Shown here: positions 41,269 through 50,211 of the stretch, piece by piece | Layout of the letters: every line of letters starts with the position of its first letter | Numbering within the stretch: position 1 is the stretch's first letter | NCBI RefSeq assembly: GCF_002079305.1 | Contig: NZ_CP015039.1 | Location: forward strand, 3,829,501 to 3,893,500 | DNA length: 64,000 nucleotides | From: Rhodovulum sp. P5 | Lineage (GTDB): Bacteria; Pseudomonadota; Alphaproteobacteria; Rhodobacterales; Rhodobacteraceae | Direction: 5' to 3' | Translations under genes and position numbers: made by a program | The notes under the pieces: generated by a model | Databases searched by the model: none | The model's input: only the letters and a program-made list of their open reading frames with translations | What the model was told of the DNA's origin: nothing

Positions 41269-43259
41269 CAGCTTGCGCCCTCCGGGATCGGATGTTGCGT
41301 CACGACGGAATAGACGCGGTAGCAGCGCATGCAGCGCTGGGCCTCGGCATAGGCCTCTTTCGCGCTGATCGTTTGCTCGACCTCCCGGAACATGCGCTTG
41401 CGCAATTCGGGGTCGAGTTCGGGGTTGTGGACGCGATAGGCATTGCGAACCGGGGTTTCGACCACGTCATTTGCCAGAAACCGGTTATCGGCGATCAGTC
41501 GGCGCATCCGCCCGCGCTTGAAGAAGCGGACCGATCCGCGCTGAATCCAGTCGTCGATATTGCGCGCGGCCTTCAGCCCCGCCGACATCGCATAGATCAG
41601 CGTCGAGGGGCCGGTCACGCAATCGCCGCCCGCAAAGACCCCGGGGCGCGAGGTCGCCAGCGTATCGTCGGCAGCGACGCAGCGCCAGCGGTCCATCTCG
41701 ATCCCGTCCCCCTCGATCAGCGTGCCGTCCTCCACCTGCTGGCCGATGGCGGCGATGATGCTGTCGCAGGGCATGGTGAAGTCGCTGCCGGGGATCGGGC
41801 GCACCTTGCGCCGACCGCTTTCGCCCGGTTCGGTCTGTTCCATCCGGGTCAGTTCCACCCCGGTCACCCGGCCATCCTCTGTCAGGATGCGGGTGGGGTT
41901 GCACAGGGTGTGGAACACCACGCCCTCTTCGGTGGCATCCTCGATCTCATGGGGGTCGGCGGGCATGTCCTGCAGCGTCCGGCGATAGATCACATGCACC
42001 CTGTCGGCGCCCAGCCGGATGGCAGAGCGCACGCAATCCATCGCGACATTGCCGCCGCCGACCACCAGAACCTCGCCCGACAGGGAAAGCGGCGCTGTGC
42101 CATCGACATGGTCGTGCACCTTCAGCAGGAAATCGATGCCGCTGAAATACCCGTCCCGCGCTACGTCCTCGCCTTCCGTGCCAAGCCGCGACCCAGCCTG
42201 ACAGCCCAGCCCGAGGAAAACGGCCTTGTAGCCCTGCGCAAACAGATCATCGACCGAGAAATCGCGCCCAAGCTGCTGGCCGAACAGGAACCGCCCGCCC
42301 AGATCGACGATGATGTCGGTTTCCATCGCCAGCGTGTCCTTGGGCAACCGGTAGGACGGGATCCCGATCTGCGCCATGCCGCCGGCCTGTGTCGATTTTT
42401 CGAAGACATCGACATGATAGCCCCGCAGCAAGAGGTGATAGGCGCAGGAAATGCCCGCGGGCCCGGCGCCCACCACGGCCACCCGCATGCCCGGCTCCAG
42501 CGGTTTGCGGATCATGTCGCGGGTGAATTTCAGCGCATGCGGGCCGCTTTGCTGATCGGCGACATAGCGTTTCAGGGTCTTGATGCCGACCGCCTCGTCC
42601 ACGAACTTGCGGCGGCAGGCCTGTTCGCAATAGCGCACGCAGACCCGGCCGCAGGTCGCCGCCATCGGGTATTTCTGCAAGAGCACGCCAAGGGAGTTCT
42701 CCGGCTTGCCGTCGCGCACGTAATCGATATAGCGCGGCACGTTGATCTTCGATGGGCACGCCTCGATACAGGGTGCGGTGACATAGGCCATGCCGTGCTG
42801 GGCCTTGATCGGACGGCCTTCGCGGGTTTCGGCCTCCAGCCTGTCCCGGAAATGCCGCACGGCGCCGGTCAGCGCCACCGCGCAGGTTTGCCCAAGCCCG
42901 CAAAGCGAGGTGTCCCGCATCTGCGCGCCCAGCATCGCGATCTCGTCAAGGCCAAGGGCAGGGTCCAGACCCCGGCGCATCCGGTCCAGCGCATCGCGCA
43001 CCAGAACCGTGCCCATCCGGCAGGGGGTGCAGACGCCGCAGGACTGTTCCGCCGCCTTCGTCATGTAGTGGTAGAGCGCATCGACAAGGCTGACCGTATC
43101 GTCCAGCACGAAAAAGCCGCGGTCGCCGATAAAGGCGCGGATCGCGTTGCCGTCATCGAAGTCGTCGAAATTCGTCAGGCCATAGGCGGGGGCGTCCGTA
43201 TCGCCCGATCCGCCGCGATAGACGATGTCGTCCCAGATCCCGTAGGCAACCTGTGTCAT
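41268..43259 (-). CDS. NADH_4Fe-4S (NuoF C-terminal)-GltD-like NAD(P)H oxidoreductase fusion, hydrogenase partner
   Basis: 663 residues from ATG 43259, before IWDDIVYRGG; an upstream GTG is possible. The N-terminal part is the iron-sulfur end of NuoF (AAEQSCGVCTPCRMGT and SLCGLGQTCA) without the FMN/NADH-binding half. It is followed by a glutamate-synthase small-subunit-like module: CIEACPSKINVPRYIDYVRD and CGRVCVRYCEQACRRKF (two [4Fe-4S] sites), FAD-binding VAVVGAGPAGISCAYHLL, NAD(P)-binding VLVVGGGNVAMDCVRSAI and FAGGDCVTGPSTLIYAMSAG. It should exchange electrons between NAD(P)H and the hydrogenase. It heads the operon. Confidence 0.85.
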   Translation of the reverse strand: MTQVAYGIWDDIVYRGGSGDTDAPAYGLTNFDDFDDGNAIRAFIGDRGFFVLDDTVSLVDALYHYMTKAAEQSCGVCTPCRMGTVLVRDALDRMRRGLDPALGLDEIAMLGAQMRDTSLCGLGQTCAVALTGAVRHFRDRLEAETREGRPIKAQHGMAYVTAPCIEACPSKINVPRYIDYVRDGKPENSLGVLLQKYPMAATCGRVCVRYCEQACRRKFVDEAVGIKTLKRYVADQQSGPHALKFTRDMIRKPLEPGMRVAVVGAGPAGISCAYHLLLRGYHVDVFEKSTQAGGMAQIGIPSYRLPKDTLAMETDIIVDLGGRFLFGQQLGRDFSVDDLFAQGYKAVFLGLGCQAGSRLGTEGEDVARDGYFSGIDFLLKVHDHVDGTAPLSLSGEVLVVGGGNVAMDCVRSAIRLGADRVHVIYRRTLQDMPADPHEIEDATEEGVVFHTLCNPTRILTEDGRVTGVELTRMEQTEPGESGRRKVRPIPGSDFTMPCDSIIAAIGQQVEDGTLIEGDGIEMDRWRCVAADDTLATSRPGVFAGGDCVTGPSTLIYAMSAGLKAARNIDDWIQRGSVRFFKRGRMRRLIADNRFLANDVVETPVRNAYRVHNPELDPELRKRMFREVEQTISAKEAYAEAQRCMRCYRVYSVVTQHPIPEGAS

Positions 43260-43403
43260 CCGTGACCCCGTTCCTGCGGGGGCAGGCGCCGGCCACATGC
43301 CCCCGTGCAAGGTTGAGATCACGCTCGCGCGGCTGGCCCAAGCGGGCCTTGATCCAGCGCAAGAAGGACGACCGCGGCAACAAACAATCTTGCCGCAGGG
43401 CGC

Positions 43404-46400
43404 CTATGCCCGTTCTTGCCGGGCCCCGAGCGCGAATTGCAGCAGGTTGTCCTCGCTCAGCGGACGGGCGAACAGATAGCCTTGCAGAACATTGCAGCCG
43501 ATGCCGCGCAGGATGGCCGCCTGGTCCTCGGTCTCCACGCCCTCGGCCACGGTGTTGATCCCAAGCGTCTCGGCGATTTCAACGATGGCCCGGACGAGGT
43601 TGCGTGCGCGCATGTCGTCTGCCACGGGCAGCACGATCCGCTTGTCGATCTTCAGTGCGGACGGGGCGATTTCCATCAAGCTGACGATAGAGGCATGGCC
43701 GGAGCCGAAATCGTCGATCTCGATCTCCACGCCCGCATCGCGCAACCGGTCGAGATGGAAACGGAACGCATCGCTTTCCTCCTCGACAAGGATCGATTCC
43801 AGCAACTCGAACGCCACGCGGGTCTCGCCCATTGCCATTTCGCGGGCCAGTGCCACGACATCGGGGTCGTGCATGCGCCCCGAAGACACGTTGAAACTGA
43901 TTTTCGGCACGGTCAGCCCCTCGGCCTGCCAGCGGATCAGCGCGTCGCGGGATTTTTCCATCATCACGCGGTCGATCTCGGGCACAAGGCGCAGTTGCTC
44001 GGCCACATGCATGAAGCGGTCGGGGGCCAGCAGCCCGTCGGCGGGGTGCTGCCAGCGCAACAGCGTCTCGATCCCGACAAGGCTGCCATCCTCGGCGGAA
44101 ACCTGGGGCTGGAAGAAGGGCACGAACTGGCCGGCGTCCAGTCCTTCGTGAATCTCGAAGGCAAAGCGGCGGTCGTGCTGGATTTCCCGATGAATCTCGG
44201 TGGTGAAGACCTCCACCCGGTTCCGGCCGCCATCCTTTGCCCGGTAAAGGGCGGCATCGGCAAAGATCTGGATGTCGTCGTCCATCGTGGCCAGATCGTC
44301 GGTCTGCACGATCCCGAAACTTGCGCCGAAGCGGCACTGCCGCCCCTCATGCATCAGCGGTTCGGCCAGTCCCTCGCGGATGCGGGCGACAAGCGCGTTT
44401 GCGGTGGCCTCGGACGTCCCGGGTGCCAGCAGGATGGAAAACTCGTCGCCGCCGATCCGGGCCGCGAAGTCGCTGGCACGCAGCTCTGCGCGCAGTACCT
44501 CGGCCACGCGCTCCAGCACCGCATCGCCCGCCGCATGGCCCAGCGTGTCGTTGACATATTTGAAGTGGTCGAGATCCAGCCGGATCAGCGTGCAGTCGCT
44601 TTGTTCCCCCTGGCGCGCCCGGGCCAGATGCGCGGCAAGCATCCGGTCATAGTAGCGCCGGTTCGGAAGGCCGGTCAGCCCGTCATGCAGCGCCCGGTGT
44701 TCGTTCTCGGCGCGCATCTCCTCGGCCAGCCGATGGGCCTTGCGCAATTCTTCCTCGCGTTCGACATCGGCGGTGACATCGGAAAGCGCACCGGTCCAGA
44801 TCACGGTGCCGTCCTGCCGTTTTCGCGGCGTGGCCGCGGCCGACAGCCAGCGCAAGCCCCGGGTCGGATGAATGATCCGGACCCGCTTGTGGCGGGGTGT
44901 CATGGTGATCGAACTTTCGGCGATGCCTTCCACATAGCCTTGCAGGTCGTCGGGGTGGATGCGTTCGAAGATGCCCGCCTGCAGGTCGAGAATTTCCTCG
45001 CGCGTGTATCCCATCAGGGTTTCGAAATGCGCGCTGGTATAGGTGAATTCGATCTGTCCCGGGCCGTGCCACAGATACTCGTAAAGGCCCACCGGCGCGA
45101 TTTCGGCAACCGAGGTCAGGCGCCCGTGGGCCGCGCGCAGTTCCTCGGCTGCTGCTGCGGCGCGTTTCTCGGCCTCCATCTGGTCGGTGATGTCGACGGT
45201 GTTGCCGTACCAGGAAATCGAGCCGTCCTTTCGCGGGGTGGGGTTGGCCGACACCAGAACCCAGCGCAGCCCCCGTTCGGGGTGGTTGACCCGGTGGCGG
45301 AATTCGAAATGCGTCATCCCCTCGGCGGCCTTCACGATCGCCACCTTCGTCGCCTGAATGTCCTCCTGCGGGATATGGGTGAAGACCGCGGTGCCGTTCG
45401 CCTCCAGCGCTTCCTGCGTGACGCCCAGAAGATCCGGCAGGCTTGCGCTGAAGAAGGCAAAGCTGACGGTATGATCGGGCTGCATGATCCATTCGAAGAT
45501 GGCACCGGGCGTGTTCTCTGCCATCTTCGTCATCTGCACATTCGCAAGCCGTGCCTTCAACGACCACCACCACAGGCCGACAAGGGTCATAAAAATGGCG
45601 GTCGACAGGGCGAAGGCCGGGGCGCCAAGCCGGGCGGCGGCCGAACGCGCGGCCTGTTCCAGCGCTGTATGGGTTCGCACGACGACCACGTCGAACCGGT
45701 CGGACGGGCTGGGCCGGATGGCGGCGATGGCGTTCGGCAACTGCCAATCGGTCTTGTCCACATGCCGTGTGACGTTGTCGGCTGCAGCCGCCTCGAAATG
45801 CGCGGCGATCGTGTCGGACAGGTCCGGCATGTCCGGCGTATCGGCAAGGGGTAACACCGCGCCGTTCGATCGAACCCGCAGGAAGAACCGGCTGTCGATG
45901 GCCGTCAGAGTATGGCTGAGATGGGAAAAATAGCCGGGTTCCGCCCCGACGACGACGACACCGGCAAAGGCGCCGTCTTGCTTCTTGATCGGGACGCTGA
46001 GGGGCAGAACCCACGACCCGTCGACCCGGCTGCGGATCGGCGCGCTGAGAAAGGCGCCCCGCACGACCCCGTCGCGGTGTGCCCGGAAATAGGCCCGCGC
46101 CGACATGTCCAGCCCTTTGGTGCTGCCGCCGGTGTGAGCCTCGTCAACGACCCGGCCGGTCGCATCGACGACAAGCACCCCCTTGAGGCCGGAGTTCTCG
46201 CGCCAGACCTTCTCCAGTATGGGGCGACCGCTGGTGGCCAGCGCTTCGGGGTCCAGACCGTCTGCGACCGTTTCCGCCTCCAGCCGGAGGTTCCGGATCA
46301 GCAGTTCCACGTGATCGGTCACCGCATAGCTGTCGGTGCGCAGGGTCGATGCCGCGTCCCGCCACGACCGGTGATACTCCAGTGCCGCCAGACCCCCGCC

Positions 46401-46457
46401 GATGAGTGCGGCCAGTCCAAGGGCAAGGACGATATTCCGTTTCAGTTCCGACTTCAT
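43404..46457 (-). CDS. membrane PDC sensor-PAS-PAS-GGDEF-EAL protein
   Basis: 1017 residues from ATG 46457; the longer frame is rejected because MKSELKRNIVLALGLAALIG gives a clean first membrane span. A periplasmic double-PDC (dCache-like) domain lies between the two spans (second near 290-310, APAFALSTAIFMTLVGLWWW). Two PAS domains follow (FEWIMQPDHTVSFAFFSASL, YEYLWHGPGQIEFTYTSAHF), then GGDEF (DGLTGLPNRRYYDRML, IGGDEFSILL) and EAL (GIETLLRWQHP, SFNVSSGRM, ELLESILVEE, DDFGSGHASI, KIDKRI, AEGVETEDQ). Both active sites look intact. It shares PAS wording with the protein at 22611-25139, so the two are paralogues. It senses an external small molecule and sets c-di-GMP. Confidence 0.9.
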   Translation of the reverse strand: MKSELKRNIVLALGLAALIGGGLAALEYHRSWRDAASTLRTDSYAVTDHVELLIRNLRLEAETVADGLDPEALATSGRPILEKVWRENSGLKGVLVVDATGRVVDEAHTGGSTKGLDMSARAYFRAHRDGVVRGAFLSAPIRSRVDGSWVLPLSVPIKKQDGAFAGVVVVGAEPGYFSHLSHTLTAIDSRFFLRVRSNGAVLPLADTPDMPDLSDTIAAHFEAAAADNVTRHVDKTDWQLPNAIAAIRPSPSDRFDVVVVRTHTALEQAARSAAARLGAPAFALSTAIFMTLVGLWWWSLKARLANVQMTKMAENTPGAIFEWIMQPDHTVSFAFFSASLPDLLGVTQEALEANGTAVFTHIPQEDIQATKVAIVKAAEGMTHFEFRHRVNHPERGLRWVLVSANPTPRKDGSISWYGNTVDITDQMEAEKRAAAAAEELRAAHGRLTSVAEIAPVGLYEYLWHGPGQIEFTYTSAHFETLMGYTREEILDLQAGIFERIHPDDLQGYVEGIAESSITMTPRHKRVRIIHPTRGLRWLSAAATPRKRQDGTVIWTGALSDVTADVEREEELRKAHRLAEEMRAENEHRALHDGLTGLPNRRYYDRMLAAHLARARQGEQSDCTLIRLDLDHFKYVNDTLGHAAGDAVLERVAEVLRAELRASDFAARIGGDEFSILLAPGTSEATANALVARIREGLAEPLMHEGRQCRFGASFGIVQTDDLATMDDDIQIFADAALYRAKDGGRNRVEVFTTEIHREIQHDRRFAFEIHEGLDAGQFVPFFQPQVSAEDGSLVGIETLLRWQHPADGLLAPDRFMHVAEQLRLVPEIDRVMMEKSRDALIRWQAEGLTVPKISFNVSSGRMHDPDVVALAREMAMGETRVAFELLESILVEEESDAFRFHLDRLRDAGVEIEIDDFGSGHASIVSLMEIAPSALKIDKRIVLPVADDMRARNLVRAIVEIAETLGINTVAEGVETEDQAAILRGIGCNVLQGYLFARPLSEDNLLQFALGARQERA

Positions 46458-46823
46458 CGCAGGGCCGTGGCTCCGAAGGTGCAACGCCGGTTTGCGCGGA
46501 AAACTGAAAGGAAGGGTAAAACGTCGACTTTTACGAATCTGCGACGGCACCCGGCGCTGTTCCCAAAGCGGCGCCCATAGCGGCCCATTCGGCGGGGCCT
46601 TGCGCAAACCGTGCCCCGCCGCAGGAGGCTTCTTGCCGATGCGCGGCAGGGGGGTGGAACCCGGCAATCTCTTGCCCTGCCAAAGGCCCCGATCCGGCGG
46701 GCCACCGCGCAAATTCGGCCCGCCGGGCGCTGGGGGATCATCCTTGGTCTGCAAGGGGTTATGTCACTGTCGACCGCAGCAAGACGCGGTCAGGCAATGA
46801 AAACCTATGACAGGAGAAGACCC
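46458..46823. other. intergenic region between the PDC-GGDEF-EAL gene and the EF-hand gene
   Basis: About 365 bases of divergent upstream space. Overlapping ORFs have no recognisable content. No RNA gene was seen. Confidence 0.4.
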
Positions 46824-47060
46824 ATGAAACGCATCATTCTTTCCGCCGCGATCCTCGGCCTTGGCACCGGCATGGCGCTGGCCGTCGAAACGCTCGACGC
46901 CGATGGCGACGGGGCGGTCAGCTTCGAGGAAATGCGCGCCGTCTATCCGGCCACGACGGAAGATCTGTTCGCCCAGATGGACAGCGACGGCAACGGCACC
47001 GTGTCCTCGGACGAACTGGCCGCGGCGATGGATGCCGGCATGATCCCCGCCGAGGGCTAA
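46824..47060 (+). CDS. small secreted EF-hand calcium-binding protein
   Basis: 78 residues from ATG 46824, with CAGGAGAAG upstream. A signal peptide (MKRIILSAAILGLGTGMALA) is followed by two EF-hand loops in tandem: DADGDGAVSFEE and DSDGNGTVSSDE, each with D at positions 1, 3 and 5 and E at 12. It should bind Ca2+ in the periplasm. The function is unknown. It ends before a bidirectional terminator. Confidence 0.85.
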   Translation: MKRIILSAAILGLGTGMALAVETLDADGDGAVSFEEMRAVYPATTEDLFAQMDSDGNGTVSSDELAAAMDAGMIPAEG

Positions 47061-47093
47061 GGCGCATCTCGGGCGCCGGGATCACCCGGCAAA

Positions 47094-47122
47094 AAGGCCC
47101 CCGAACGCGGTTCGGGGGCCTT
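47094..47122 (-). terminator. bidirectional intrinsic terminator between ilvH and the EF-hand gene
   Basis: GGCCCCCGAAC and GTTCGGGGGCC form an 11-bp stem with a GCG loop, extended by AA/TT. On the minus strand the stem is followed by TTTTT, making it a strong terminator for ilvIH. On the plus strand only TT follows. Confidence 0.85.
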
Positions 47123-47182
47123 GATACGTCCAGCGGCGGCGGTCGTGCCCGGCAAATGCCCCCGGGGCACGTCCCGCAGCTG

Positions 47183-47746
47183 TTACGCCACCCCGCGGGC
47201 CAGGGCTGCAACCCCGGTTCTGGCCATCTCGCGCAGACCCAATGGGCGCATCAGTTCGCCGAAGGCGTCGATTTTCTGGGGTGTGCCGGTGATTTCGAAG
47301 ACGAAGCTTTCCAGCGTGGAATCCACCACATTGGCGCGGAAGATGTCGGCGAGCCTCAGCGCCTCGACCCGCTTGTCGCCTTCGCCGGCCACCTTGAACA
47401 GGGCCAGTTCCCGTTCCACCGACGGGCCGTCGACGGTCAGGTCGTGCACCTCGTGCACCGGGACGATCCGGCCCAGTTGCGCCTTGATCTGCTCGATGAC
47501 GCCGGGCGTGCCGGTGGTGACGATGGTGATCCGGCTGGTGTGGCCGGTATGGTCCACCTCGGCCACCGTCAGGCTGTCGATGTTATAGCCGCGCCCCGAG
47601 AACAGCCCGATCACGCGCGCCAGAACGCCCGGTTCGTTGTCCACGATAACCGCCAGCGTATGGCGCTCCTCGATCTCGGCATTGGGGTCGCGCAGATCAT
47701 AGGCCGAATGCTGCGAGGTGCCTTTCTGGATTTTCAGTGCTGCCAT
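47183..47746 (-). CDS. ilvH: acetolactate synthase small (regulatory) subunit
   Basis: 187 residues. The N-terminal ACT domain reads ERHTLAVIVDNEPGVLARVI, GLFSGRGYNIDSLTVAEVDH, and the C-terminal domain includes VNVVDSTLESFVFEITGTPQ-like sequence and a final PLGLREMARTGVAALARG. It binds valine and confers feedback inhibition on the IlvI catalytic subunit. It lies 80 bases downstream of ilvI on the same strand. The usual ALS small subunit is 160-190 residues. Confidence 0.95.
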   Translation of the reverse strand: MAALKIQKGTSQHSAYDLRDPNAEIEERHTLAVIVDNEPGVLARVIGLFSGRGYNIDSLTVAEVDHTGHTSRITIVTTGTPGVIEQIKAQLGRIVPVHEVHDLTVDGPSVERELALFKVAGEGDKRVEALRLADIFRANVVDSTLESFVFEITGTPQKIDAFGELMRPLGLREMARTGVAALARGVA

Positions 47747-47826
47747 GTCTCTTCTTCTCGGTTCAAATACCTTCGGGAACTTCCCGCTTGCGGCGACCGG
47801 GGGGCAAACCGCCCCCCGTGCTTCGG

Positions 47827-49581
47827 CTAGACCAGCACCGCGCCTTTCGATCCGATGGCGCCCTCGGTTTCCGCCTCTCCTAGCAACATGTCGTTGTGGG
47901 CGCGGCCCGACGGGATCATCGGGAAGCAGTTCTCGTGCTTCTCGACCAGACAGTCGAAGAGAACCGGGCCGTCATAGTCCAGCATCTCCTGGATTGCGTC
48001 ATCGAGATCGGCCGGGTCTTCGCATTTGATGCCCTTCCAGCCGAACGACTCTGCCAGCTTGACGAAATCGGGCAGCGCCTCGGACCACGAATGCGAATAG
48101 CGCCCGCCGTGCAGCAGGGTTTGCCACTGGCGCACCATGCCCAGCCGTTCGTTGTTCAGGATGAACTGCTTGACCGGCAGGCGATACTGGGTCGCGGTGC
48201 CCATCTCCTGCATGTTCATCAGCCATGAGCCTTCGCCGGCCACGTTGATCACCAGCGCCTCGGGGTGGGCAATCTGCACGCCGATGGAGGCCGGGAAGCC
48301 GTAGCCCATCGTGCCCAGCCCGCCGGAGGTCATCCACAGGTTCGGCGCCTCGAAGCCCAGGAACTGCGCCGCCCACATCTGGTGCTGCCCGACCTCGGTG
48401 CAGATATAGCGGTCTTTGCGGTGCTTGGTCAGCGCCTCAAGCCGTTCCAGCGCATGCTGCGGTTTGATGATCTTGTCGGAGTTGGTGTAGCGCAGGCATT
48501 CGACCTTGCGCCATTCCCCGATCTGGGCCCACCACTTGGCCAGACCCTCCTTGTTGACCTTGCGGCCCCGGGATTTCCAGATCCGCAGCGCGTCTTCCAG
48601 CACATGGGCGACATCGCCGACGATGGGCATCTCGACCCGGATCGTCTTGTTGATCGAGGACGGGTCGATATCGATATGCGCCTTCAGGCTGTCGGGGCTG
48701 AAATCGGCGGTGCGGCCGGTGATCCGGTCGTCGAAGCGGGCACCGACCGCGATCATCAGGTCGCAGCCATGCATGGCCAGGTTCGCCTCATACAGCCCGT
48801 GCATCCCCAGCATGCCCAGCCACTTGTCACCCGACGCCGGATAGGCGCCCAGACCCATCAGGGTGGAGGTGATCGGAAAGCCGGTGGCATCCACCAGTTC
48901 GCGCAGCAGATGGGTTGCCGCATCGCCGGAATTGATGACGCCGCCGCCGGTGTAGAAGACCGGTCGTTCCGCGGTTTCCATCGCCTCGACCAGACGGGTG
49001 ATCATCTCCTTGTCGCCCTTGACCTTGGGCGCGTAATGCCCGGTGCCGGCCGCGCGCGGGTCGGCATAGGTCCCTTCGGCGAACTGCACATCCTTTGGGA
49101 TATCGACCAACACCGGACCGGGGCGGCCCGACGTCGCGACATGGAAGGCCTGATGGATCGTCGCGGCCAGCTTGTCGGTGTCCTTCACCAGCCAGTTGTG
49201 CTTGGTGCAGGGCCGCGTGATGCCGATGGTGTCAGCCTCCTGGAACGCGTCATTGCCGACCATGAAGGTCGGAACCTGGCCCGTCAGCACGACGAGCGGG
49301 ATGGAATCCATCAGCGCATCGGTGATGCCGGTAACCGCGTTCGTCGCCCCGGGCCCGGAGGTCACCAGAACGACACCCGGCTTGCCGGTCGACCGGGCAT
49401 AGCCCTCGGCCGCATGGACCGCGCCCTGTTCGTGGCGGACGAGGATGTGGCGGATGTCGTTTTGCTGGAAGATCTCGTCATAGATCGGAAGCACGGCGCC
49501 GCCCGGATAGCCGAAGATCACGTCCACACCCTGATCCTTCAGGGCCTGAACCACCATTTTCGCGCCGGTCATCTGTGTCAT
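47827..49581 (-). CDS. ilvI: acetolactate synthase large (catalytic) subunit
   Basis: 584 residues, full length. The thiamine-diphosphate catalytic Glu is in VRHEQGAVHAAEGYARSTG. FAD-binding-region sequence is ITDALMDSIPLVVLTGQVPT. The C-terminal ThDP-binding motif is NVAGEGSWLMNMQEMGTATQ (GDG-like, here GEG) with NNERLGMVRQWQ. It condenses two pyruvates (or pyruvate and 2-oxobutyrate) in the first step of branched-chain amino acid synthesis. It is expressed behind a leader-peptide attenuator. Confidence 0.95.
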   Translation of the reverse strand: MTQMTGAKMVVQALKDQGVDVIFGYPGGAVLPIYDEIFQQNDIRHILVRHEQGAVHAAEGYARSTGKPGVVLVTSGPGATNAVTGITDALMDSIPLVVLTGQVPTFMVGNDAFQEADTIGITRPCTKHNWLVKDTDKLAATIHQAFHVATSGRPGPVLVDIPKDVQFAEGTYADPRAAGTGHYAPKVKGDKEMITRLVEAMETAERPVFYTGGGVINSGDAATHLLRELVDATGFPITSTLMGLGAYPASGDKWLGMLGMHGLYEANLAMHGCDLMIAVGARFDDRITGRTADFSPDSLKAHIDIDPSSINKTIRVEMPIVGDVAHVLEDALRIWKSRGRKVNKEGLAKWWAQIGEWRKVECLRYTNSDKIIKPQHALERLEALTKHRKDRYICTEVGQHQMWAAQFLGFEAPNLWMTSGGLGTMGYGFPASIGVQIAHPEALVINVAGEGSWLMNMQEMGTATQYRLPVKQFILNNERLGMVRQWQTLLHGGRYSHSWSEALPDFVKLAESFGWKGIKCEDPADLDDAIQEMLDYDGPVLFDCLVEKHENCFPMIPSGRAHNDMLLGEAETEGAIGSKGAVLV

Positions 49582-49613
49582 CTGTCTCTCCGTGCATTCC
49601 GCCCTTTGCGCAC

Positions 49614-49639
49614 AAAAAAGCCCCCGGTGAAGCGGGGGC
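49614..49639 (-). terminator. ilvIH attenuator terminator
   Basis: On the minus strand GCCCCCG-CTTCAC-CGGGGGC is followed by TTTTTT, located 33 bases before the ilvI start and 27 bases after the leader-peptide stop. This is the terminator arm of a transcription attenuator. Confidence 0.88.
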
Positions 49640-49665
49640 GCATGGAAGGAACCTTGGGTCCGCCG

Positions 49666-49713
49666 TTACCGGCCCATGCGCCTGTCATCCGTTACTACAA
49701 GTACCGACCGCAT
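49666..49713 (-). CDS. ilv leader peptide (attenuation control), 15 residues
   Basis: The minus-strand ATG at 49713 encodes M-R-S-V-L-V-V-T-D-D-R-R-M-G-R then TAA. GAGGGAG lies ten bases upstream as ribosome site. The run V-L-V-V immediately precedes the terminator hairpin of ilvIH, the pattern of a branched-chain leader peptide. When Val/Leu-tRNA is scarce, ribosome stalling would favour an antiterminator and allow ilvIH transcription. It is too short for routine gene calling. Confidence 0.85.
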   Translation of the reverse strand: MRSVLVVTDDRRMGR

Positions 49714-50211
49714 CCGTTTCGGGCTCCCTCAGCGTGCGTGCGCGGCAGATTAGGGGGAGGTCCCTGTCCGGTCAACCGGGAATCGCGATGCGAAACGGAT
49801 CCTGCGGCAAAGCATCCTTTGCGAAACTTGCGTATGGACCCAGCGTCGGCGCACGAGTCTGAAAGACCTCCTGCAAGGCGGGTCTGCATCCACCGCAATG
49901 GCCGGGGCCTCGCATCGGTCGCGAAATTGCCGTAATCGCCGAACGCCCCGGCAGGTCACATGGCTGGCCTGTCGGCGCGGTGCCCGGCAGTCCCCCGGCC
50001 GGGCGCCGCGATTCGGTGCGAAACGGGGGGAATGCCTCAACTCATTGGCGAAACGCCCGATTTTCGGGCGTAATCGGTAAGTTCACCTTACGGATTTTTC
50101 GGATTTCCGGGGATCTCGCTATTTATCTGTGGGTGGCCTCTCGCTAGATTGCCGACACTCAAACGATCCGCCCGTCCACGAGGCGGGCATGATACCGGGA
50201 GGATTACCGAC
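49714..50211. other. intergenic region with divergent promoters for ilvIH and the TRAP operon
   Basis: About 500 bases. No gene was seen beyond the ilv leader peptide at its left edge. CGCCCGATTTTCGGGCG at 50055-50071 is a small inverted repeat. GGGAGG precedes the TRAP binding-protein ATG. Confidence 0.5.

Noticed and set aside
43416-45854. 812-codon plus-strand frame
   Set aside because: It is antisense to the PDC-PAS-GGDEF-EAL gene and has no family features.
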